This document shows, piece after piece, positions 59,213 through 64,000 of a stretch of 64,000 nt of DNA. This DNA comes from Bremerella sp. TYQ1 (GTDB taxonomy: Bacteria; Planctomycetota; Planctomycetia; Pirellulales; Pirellulaceae). The notes below the pieces were generated by a model. The model was given only the letters and a program-made list of their open reading frames with translations. It did not search any database and had not been told where the DNA came from. The stretch is taken from contig NZ_CP083740.1 of NCBI RefSeq assembly GCF_020150455.1, forward strand, positions 2,790,001 through 2,854,000, in the 5' to 3' direction. Every line of letters starts with the position of its first letter. Within the stretch, counting starts at the first letter, position 1. The translations under genes and the position numbers were made by a program.

Positions 59213-59968
59213 ATGAAACGCATGTACCATGCGCAGGGGCAAACTCTTTATCAGGGCGATTGTCTGGCAGTTTTATCGGAAATGAAAAAGAAAGGCTATC
59301 AGTTCGATGGCCTGATCTCCGATCCACCATACTCGAGCGGCGGTTTGCATACGGGATCTCGCCAGGCGGCAACGAGTGCCAAGTACCAAAGCAGCGACGC
59401 CAAGAAGAAGTTTCCCGACTTCCTAGGCGACAACATGGACCAGCGATCCTATCGAGCCTGGGCGATGATGTGGTTGGGAGAAGCCATCGACATGCTAAAG
59501 CCAGGCGGAATCGTTTGTTTGTTCACCGATTGGCGGCAGTTGCCAACCATGACCGACATCTTTCAAGGTGCCGGCCTCTTGTGGCAAGGCGTAGCGCCGT
59601 GGGACAAAGGCAACGCGCGACCACGGATCGGTGGGATCTCTCAGCGATGTGAATTCGTGGTATGGGGATCGAAAGGCAAGCTCGAGCGAAAAGGGCCATC
59701 GCTGGCTGGTTCGCTACGCCATGGTCTCGTCCCCTCTTCGCGTCGCGTTCATTGTGCCGAGAAGCCGGTCGAACTGATGGCGGAATTGTTGAAGCTTATC
59801 GCATGGCGGGAAGACGCGACGGTCTTGGATCCGTTCGCCGGAAGCGGGTCTACGCTTGTTGCCGCACGGCAGATGAGCATGAAAGCAGTCGGCATCGAGA
59901 AAAGCCAAGAGATCGCGAAAATTGCCCGAGACCGCCTTAAGGGTGATTCGATCGCAGTTGCTGCTTAA
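59213..59968 (+). CDS. DNA adenine/cytosine-N4 methyltransferase, beta class
   Basis: A 251-residue methyltransferase. The catalytic loop comes first, GLISDPPYSSGG (DPPY, about residue 36), and the S-adenosylmethionine-binding motif is near the end, TVLDPFAGSGSTLVAARQMS (about 205-224). This order is the beta class that makes N6-methyladenine or N4-methylcytosine. There is no restriction enzyme beside it, so it is an orphan that probably protects phage DNA from host restriction or alters regulation. It is the last prophage gene. Confidence 0.85.
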   Translation: MKRMYHAQGQTLYQGDCLAVLSEMKKKGYQFDGLISDPPYSSGGLHTGSRQAATSAKYQSSDAKKKFPDFLGDNMDQRSYRAWAMMWLGEAIDMLKPGGIVCLFTDWRQLPTMTDIFQGAGLLWQGVAPWDKGNARPRIGGISQRCEFVVWGSKGKLERKGPSLAGSLRHGLVPSSRRVHCAEKPVELMAELLKLIAWREDATVLDPFAGSGSTLVAARQMSMKAVGIEKSQEIAKIARDRLKGDSIAVAA

Positions 59969-59978
59969 ATCTCGACAG

Positions 59979-60028
59979 ACACGAAACTGGCGGGTCGAAT
60001 TCAATATTCGACCTGCCTATTTTCGTGT
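59979..60028 (+). terminator. Terminator-like long hairpin at the prophage end
   Basis: A stem ACACGAAA/TTTCGTGT continuing into GGTCGAAT/ATTCGACC with small bulges. It starts 11 bp after the methyltransferase stop. T-tract is short, so it could also be part of an attachment or end structure. Confidence 0.65.
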
Positions 60029-60127
60029 GTCAAACTTCCAGACAGCTAATCTCGCTCACAAATGACACGCCCTCCTTGGGCATTTTTAAATGCGGGCTTT
60101 ACAGCGATCAGCCAAGTACCTGGCAAG

Positions 60128-60218
60128 AGAACGACCCAAGCTCAGCGACCCGGCCCACGAGCGCGTTGGATTGCAACCGGAGCGAGATGGCCGGGTTCGC
60201 TGCAGCCCATGGTTAGGC
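60128..60218 (-). repeat. attC-like site of cassette 2
   Basis: On the minus strand it begins GCCTAAC, a perfect fit to the RYYYAAC core. Imperfect inverted arms follow: GCAGCGAACCCGGCC against GGCCGGGTCGCTGAGC, with an unpaired base as in true attC hairpins. The far core is degenerate. Confidence 0.6.
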
Positions 60219-60225
60219 CGCGTTG

Positions 60226-60605
60226 TCATGTCGTATCTCTCGCAACTCCGAAGACAAGCCGCTTGTAAGCTCGCTGCGGTGTATCGGTCTCCGGCACGCG
60301 CACACGCACGTAGCCCCAGAATCCGTCGCGATGAAAGAGCGCGAAGTAACCATCGAACTCTGACTCGCTCGCCTGCTGTCCGCGACCTGGCACGATGCCA
60401 TCGACCCAATGTGGACGGCGGTCGGCCCCCAACTGCGCTGCAACTCCTGAACCGCAGCGTCCGCTCGGTCATGAATGCCGCCATCAGGTGCTGGATGCTC
60501 AATGCTACCGACATGCTCCTGAATCACACGCTCCCGAACACCAGAACCATCGGAAAGCTCGGTGATGAGTTCCTCCATGACCTGCGTTGCGGATGAGTGC
60601 GACAT
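60226..60605 (-). pseudogene. Cassette 2 gene, frameshifted unknown protein
   Basis: The 5' part reads MSHSSATQVMEELITELSDG and continues to about VQELQ; the 3' part in another frame reads GADRRPHWVDGIVPGRGQQA, then FDGYFALFHRDGFWGYVRVR, ending KRLVFGVARDTT. Each part has protein-like composition only in its own frame, and the switch near 60425 needs one frame change. Thus a gene of about 125 residues with a frameshift, assuming no sequencing error. No family is recognised. Confidence 0.5.
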
Positions 60606-60609
60606 AGCG

Positions 60610-60700
60610 GGCTAACGACGGCGATAACGGGGCCGCCGCCAAAAAACCATGATTTAAAATCCCGCGTGATCGGCGGCTCCCGTTCACCGCTTGGTTATGC
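60610..60700 (-). repeat. attC site of cassette 1
   Basis: On the minus strand this 91-bp site starts GCATAAC (containing the TAA stop of the cassette gene) and ends GTTAGCC. Between them AACGGG pairs with CCCCGTT and CCGCCG with CGGCGG, with unpaired bases, giving the hairpin expected of integron attC sites. Confidence 0.75.
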
Positions 60701-61762
60701 CATTTCGTCCTCGGGATTGGTGTCATTGGTAGTCACGGTAGCCTCGCGCTCACGGCGCAGTCGCTGCCCGCGGCTCCTTCGTTCTGACTCGAGGCGTTGA
60801 CGCTGCTCCGACTTGCATTTGTTGTATGCGGCAATGAAGTTCGTCGTGAGCGAGGACAGCCATTGCACATTGTCAATCGCGTCATCCGCGATTGGCTCTC
60901 GTTGCATCGTCGTCATCACCAGCGTGCCCCAGAAGTCGTTCGGCGTACAAACGACACGTATCGGCACCGTAATCACTCGGCGAAAATAGACATCGTTTGC
61001 AGGGGACTGTATTGTTCCATAAAGTTGGTGATGTTTGTCAAGCGAGTATTCGTCGGGAACGTGATTAGACCAAGCCATAACCGCAGGATGGCGATCACCC
61101 ATGCGTAGCGCTAATTCTTCATTTACGCGTTCCGAAGCATAGAAATACCAAAGGCCAAGAGATGTGTTCCCAAGCGTGGGACGATCCACCTGGCCCTCTT
61201 CAAGTTGCGTCCAGTCAATCGTAATGTCGTCGATTTGGTTGACATCCAAGTAAACCTCGATGGTGTAAACGCGATCCGTAATGCCCAATACGCGATCAAT
61301 TGTGGAGCGTGTTGGGGCAAAGACGTGATCCAGCAATTGTTGAAATTCATTTTCGCACCACCCGCTAACGTTGCATACTTGCGCGTTGTATTCGTCGAAT
61401 GACGCGCGAAGAGTCTGGTGGACTTCGGACTTTCGTCTAATCCCTTTGCGAAGTTCGGCGATATCCGTTCGTAATGTGGCATCATCAATTGTTGAGTGTG
61501 TGTTTCCACGCCGAAGTGCCGCGATACCAAACACAAGTTGTAGTCCCGTGCAGACCACAAGCAGAACAATCGTGATTGTGATATTCAGTCGGTCGGGAGT
61601 TGACGCATACAATTGAGTGACGAGCGCGTTCCCGAGTAGGCCCAAAAAGACTGGCATTACAAATAACGCCACAAGCTCGAGCCACCAAACAACGTTGCGC
61701 GCAGACGCCAATTCCTTTCGGACTTCGTCTGCAGCGTCAGGATTTAGTCGAATGTCAGACAT
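60695..61762 (-). CDS. Cassette 1: membrane-anchored protein with GAF-like end
   Basis: A 355-residue protein. Two membrane helices (VVWWLELVALFVMPVFLGLL, about residues 22-41; ITITIVLLVVCTGLQLVFGI, about 60-79) lead to a helical linker and a C-terminal sensor-like domain: RRVITVPIRVVCTPNDFWGT, GTLVMTTMQREPIADDAIDN, then VQWLSSLTTNFIAAYNKCKS, the closing strand-helix pattern of GAF domains. The basic tail is Arg-rich. The first ATG (61777) lies in the attI core; the second at 61762 is used here. Cassette position and attC are clear; function is not known. Confidence 0.6.
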   Translation of the reverse strand: MSDIRLNPDAADEVRKELASARNVVWWLELVALFVMPVFLGLLGNALVTQLYASTPDRLNITITIVLLVVCTGLQLVFGIAALRRGNTHSTIDDATLRTDIAELRKGIRRKSEVHQTLRASFDEYNAQVCNVSGWCENEFQQLLDHVFAPTRSTIDRVLGITDRVYTIEVYLDVNQIDDITIDWTQLEEGQVDRPTLGNTSLGLWYFYASERVNEELALRMGDRHPAVMAWSNHVPDEYSLDKHHQLYGTIQSPANDVYFRRVITVPIRVVCTPNDFWGTLVMTTMQREPIADDAIDNVQWLSSLTTNFIAAYNKCKSEQRQRLESERRSRGQRLRREREATVTTNDTNPEDEMA

Positions 61763-61777
61763 TGCAGTTTTGGGCAT

Positions 61778-61819
61778 AACTAGTATTTATTCAGAACCTT
61801 TCCGAATAACGTTCGCACG
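61778..61819 (-). other. attI-like recombination site, copy 2
   Basis: Right after the integrase stop a TCCGAATAACGT/ACGTTATTCGGA hairpin (12 bp, 4-nt loop) is followed by AGGTTCTGAATAAATACTA and the GTT core. It is almost identical to copy 1 until GTT, then different cassettes begin. Confidence 0.65.
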
Positions 61820-61976
61820 TTATTCGGAATCCAGGCAGTCGAAATCAGCCGGGCTGCGGACGCCACCGCCTCCCTGGTTCAAAATATGAGTATAAATCAT
61901 CGTCGTCCTAAAGTCACTTTGACCAAGCAGTTCCTGTACCGTACGGATATCATAGCCCGCCTCGCAATGAGCTGAG
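61820..61976 (-). pseudogene. Integron integrase 3' fragment, copy 2
   Basis: The minus strand encodes, in one frame, [20 protein letters not shown], then [20 protein letters not shown] and ADFDCLDSE before TAA. MIYTH holds the catalytic Tyr, and VRSP is the usual end of IntI-type enzymes. The region with HTFRH is missing, so this is only a 3' remnant. It is less damaged than copy 1. Confidence 0.75.
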
Positions 61977-62249
61977 CCCTCGAACTTCATGCACGCAAAG
62001 GACGAGCCGACCTGAGTCTCGAACCCTTCGGTAATTTGCTCGCAATTCGTACTGCCCCTGGGCTAGGTTCTTCCCTGGGGGTGGACGGAGTCGCCCCCGA
62101 CGGGAAAAGTCGAAAAAGGGGACTTTGTTTCTTTCCGTGTCCGGCCGGACAAATCGAATCAGGCAACAGAAATTGACTTACCCAGAACACCAAGCTGAGA
62201 ATGACGACACATCATTTCCGGTGACAGGTCGGAATCGCTCAAAGTGTGC

Positions 62250-63266
62250 CTACAGTTCTGTTGGAATACATAGTGGTGTATCCGCTTCTTCACGAACAAA
62301 CTCGCGATGTCTCGGCAAACTTGGAAAGCATTCATTGTTGATAAAGTCGAAGATCAACGTGCCTGCGCAGCAATGGCCATTCTTCTTTCCAGCAGCAGCG
62401 CTGTCAGTCAGGTGAGATTGGTCGAGTTCTCGCGTAATCGACGCAAGACAATTCTCGGAGATTTGAGTACATGCAATTTGAACTCTCGGGCCGAGTTCGC
62501 GAACGGCGTTGACGACTTCAGGCCGCGGAGTAGAGTGTCGTCCCCTACCAATTGAGAAGAAGACAATCTCAGGACTCGCCGCCCTCATAAAATCGTTCAC
62601 AAAACTTGCCAAATCACCAGCGCCCGCCCGGCCTCCATGGTGAGGAAAAACTACAATCTTTGCATTTAGTTCCTTTTCCTGCTCCACGATATTTTGAAGG
62701 CCGACTATATCAACATCCCCAGGCAGCAAAGCAAACGGATTGCCACCGTATAGCAGTCGTATAACGCCACTGTTGCTATTAGTACCGAGAGTTCTACCCT
62801 TGCGGTCAACGCTACCTGGGCCTTTCGATGCAAGATATGTGCTGGGTGCGACAATCTCGATTTCGACGTCCGTTGTATTGAAATCACCGGTTGATTCTGT
62901 TGTCAATATTGGCTGAAAGTCGATTCCTGGATTTTGTGACAACTCGAAAACGAGATCATCCCAAGTGCTGCTCGTCTTTGCGGAGTCAGTGTTCGCTCGA
63001 ACGACGCCAACCGAAACTGTGTCGCTCGCTAACAGTCCAATTAATCCGCCAATGTGATCAGTATCAGCGTGGGATAATAGAATTGTGTCAATATGTTTGA
63101 TTTCTTGCTCTCTTAGAAACTCAAGCAGTATTGCTCCCTGCCCTGTGTCAATAACGACGGTCACACCACCGTTTATTAGTACGGCAGAATTTCCGTGCCC
63201 AACGTCAAGAACAACGAAAGCGTCTTTCAACCGTTTGACTCCCGTCACGGCTTCTAAATCTCCCAA
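62250..63266 (-). CDS. ComEC-like metallo-beta-lactamase-fold protein
   Basis: A 338-residue protein with VLDVGHGNSAVLINGGVTVV near residues 18-37, VIDTGQG, then TILLSHADTDHIGGLIGLLA (the HxDxDH metal site), VRLLYGGNPFALLPGDVD (Asp ligand) and KIVVFPHHGGRAGAGDL (distal His). This is the ComEC/Rec2-type metallohydrolase domain without membrane helices. Such domains act as nucleases or phosphodiesterases. It overlaps the receiver-like gene by 13 bp. Proposed role: effector of the operon. The C-terminus (CCAGTLIFDFINNECFPSLP) is extra. Confidence 0.75.
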   Translation of the reverse strand: MGDLEAVTGVKRLKDAFVVLDVGHGNSAVLINGGVTVVIDTGQGAILLEFLREQEIKHIDTILLSHADTDHIGGLIGLLASDTVSVGVVRANTDSAKTSSTWDDLVFELSQNPGIDFQPILTTESTGDFNTTDVEIEIVAPSTYLASKGPGSVDRKGRTLGTNSNSGVIRLLYGGNPFALLPGDVDIVGLQNIVEQEKELNAKIVVFPHHGGRAGAGDLASFVNDFMRAASPEIVFFSIGRGRHSTPRPEVVNAVRELGPRVQIACTQISENCLASITRELDQSHLTDSAAAGKKNGHCCAGTLIFDFINNECFPSLPRHREFVREEADTPLCIPTEL

Positions 63267-63922
63267 TCTGAAAAATAAAGGTCTTCGTCTGATTCCGCGC
63301 CCAAATTTACTTGCGCGTGAAACCGTTGCTCTCCCTGTTTGACTTTGTTGACAACTTCTGAGGGACAGTCACTAATTTGAAGTCTTATTCGTTTCTTTGT
63401 ATCCCAAGCTGGAACGACAGCATATGCATAGCTGCAGCCGTCCTCGAAATCTTCAATTCGAACTAGCGCTCTCCAAGGCCGCCGAGGCACGATAAACTCT
63501 CCTCGAAACTCACGAACGCATAAGTTGAACGCTTCGAGAATATTCTCTGGCTCTGCCTCATCGTAGGAGATAACACGAGGAATGTACCGCCTGCGCCGTC
63601 GCAATAGACTCGCTTCCCAGTCCGTATACTTTGTGCATAGGACTACAGGTACCTTCGCTAAATAAAGAGAAGAAGCAAGTTCATCCCCATCAAACACGGC
63701 ATAGTTCCCATGTTTTTTAAGATGATAGTCGCAAAACGCCGCATCGACTCGGGGCCGCAGGTTCGCCACGTAACTGTCTAGAACATCCAATGGACCATCT
63801 TCAACAACCGGTGTGCAGTCCATATCTTCAATGGCAAGCTTGTAGGTATTCCGCCCACCGAGATCATCATCAATGACGGCAACTCTCGAGAATATTTTTT
63901 TGGACAAGGCCATGTCCGACAT
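63254..63922 (-). CDS. Receiver-like regulator
   Basis: A 222-residue protein. The N-terminal half is a response-regulator-like fold: FSRVAVIDDDLGGRNTYKLA (acidic pocket), AAFCDYHLKKHGNYAVFDGD with the likely phosphoacceptor Asp in FCDYH, VPVVLCTKYTDWEASLLRRR with the conserved Thr and an RYIPRVI strand with Arg in place of Lys. The C-terminal half (about residues 130-222) is beta-rich and unlike DNA-binding domains. It may pass a signal from the upstream protein to the metallohydrolase. Confidence 0.65.
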   Translation of the reverse strand: MSDMALSKKIFSRVAVIDDDLGGRNTYKLAIEDMDCTPVVEDGPLDVLDSYVANLRPRVDAAFCDYHLKKHGNYAVFDGDELASSLYLAKVPVVLCTKYTDWEASLLRRRRRYIPRVISYDEAEPENILEAFNLCVREFRGEFIVPRRPWRALVRIEDFEDGCSYAYAVVPAWDTKKRIRLQISDCPSEVVNKVKQGEQRFHAQVNLGAESDEDLYFSDWEI

Positions 63923-63925
63923 TAC

Positions 63926-64000
63926 TCACCTTCCGATAATTGGGATTTCAATGATGATTTCAACTCCACCTAATTCAGACGATTCACTAGCGTTAACTTT
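63926..64000 (-). CDS. C-terminal end of an upstream gene, possibly a histidine kinase
   Basis: Only the last 24 codons are in the window (KVNASESSELGGVEIIIEIP, then IIGR). A G-G-V-E-I-I-I-E-I-P strand close to the C-terminus is how GHKL ATPase domains of histidine kinases end. The stop is 3 bp before the receiver-like gene, so the three genes form one operon. The assignment rests on this short end and needs the next sequence. Confidence 0.35.
   Translation of the reverse strand, partial: KVNASESSELGGVEIIIEIPIIGR

Larger units (their letters stand above)
28558..60060. mobile_element. Siphovirus-type prophage, split by an integron relic
   Basis: Nearly all genes run on the plus strand in classic order: integrase, regulators, replication organiser, early genes, lysis-like genes, terminase, portal, protease-capsid, decoration protein, connectors, tail tube, tail chaperones, tape measure, tail tip, repeat-built protein, methyltransferase. 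The long non-contractile tail layout (tube, chaperone pair, tape measure, no sheath) indicates siphovirus morphology. The right boundary is set by the terminator after the methyltransferase and the start of the second integron relic. The left boundary is the integrase; attachment sites were not found. Confidence 0.8.
60060..62150 (-). mobile_element. Integron relic 2: integrase 3' end, attI and two cassettes with attC sites
   Basis: On the minus strand: a fragment of an integron integrase end, an attI-like site with GTT core, a cassette with a membrane protein gene, an attC, a second cassette with a broken gene and a second attC-like structure. The integrase-attI part repeats relic 1 at 33.3-33.75 kb with divergence; the cassettes are different. 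Confidence 0.7.

Overview
The window looks like a piece of a planctomycete chromosome, probably a Pirellulaceae relative (Blastopirellula/Bremerella/Rhodopirellula group). This is inferred from gene content and style: an SHD1-domain membrane protein, a ComB-type phosphatase, a duplicated TM2 protein, a Ser/Pro/Tyr-rich lipoprotein and a CsrA-bearing prophage. About 11 kb is ordinary chromosome (roughly 17.0-28.0 kb). The rest is mobile DNA in at least three layers.

Element A (left edge to about 8.81 kb) is a mosaic of small unknown genes, an S49 head-maturation-type protease directly followed by a short tape-measure-like gene, a putative AbiC-type membrane protein and an HTH protein. Its right end carries clustered GTGCTACC sites next to a copy of a tRNA-Pro 3' end. 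Element B (8,811-16,979) is a compact satellite-like island bounded by 43-bp direct repeats (one mismatch) of the tRNA-Pro 3' end. It encodes a tyrosine recombinase, a membrane protein, an AlpA-like HTH protein, a small possible OB-fold protein, a primase-polymerase/DUF3987 ATPase fusion and, as cargo, an AbiJ-like protein with a PD-(D/E)XK nuclease end. It has 8-bp iterons in two places (one array inside the primase gene), repeated AATTAGGTACA sites at both ends and a set of six long-stem hairpins. It has no virion genes, so it resembles P4-like or PICI-like satellites in logic. A and B appear to sit in tandem at one tRNA gene.

The chromosomal core carries tRNA-Pro(GGG), comB, a TM2 protein, a JmjC/cupin-like protein, Mn-type superoxide dismutase, a lipoprotein, a TPR protein, a GGDEF diguanylate cyclase, tRNA-Asp(GTC), a structured nested hairpin and an SHD1 protein.

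From 28.56 to about 60.06 kb lies a siphovirus-type prophage in almost textbook order: integrase, csrA, replication organiser and small early genes, a lysis-like block, terminase, portal, a protease-capsid fusion, decoration protein, connectors, tail tube, a tail chaperone pair joined by a likely -1 frameshift, tape measure, tail-tip proteins, a repeat-built protein and a DNA methyltransferase. A minus-strand, more AT-rich cargo gene sits between the packaging and head genes. The prophage is interrupted once, and followed once, by relics of a chromosomal integron: two diverged 3' ends of an integron integrase, each followed by the same attI-like junction and a different cassette. The first copy truncates an ASCH-family phage gene.

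The right edge holds a minus-strand operon with the tail of what may be a histidine kinase, a receiver-like protein and a ComEC-like metallo-beta-lactamase-fold protein, possibly a signalling or defence cassette. All functional names come from reading protein motifs and context; no database search was run.
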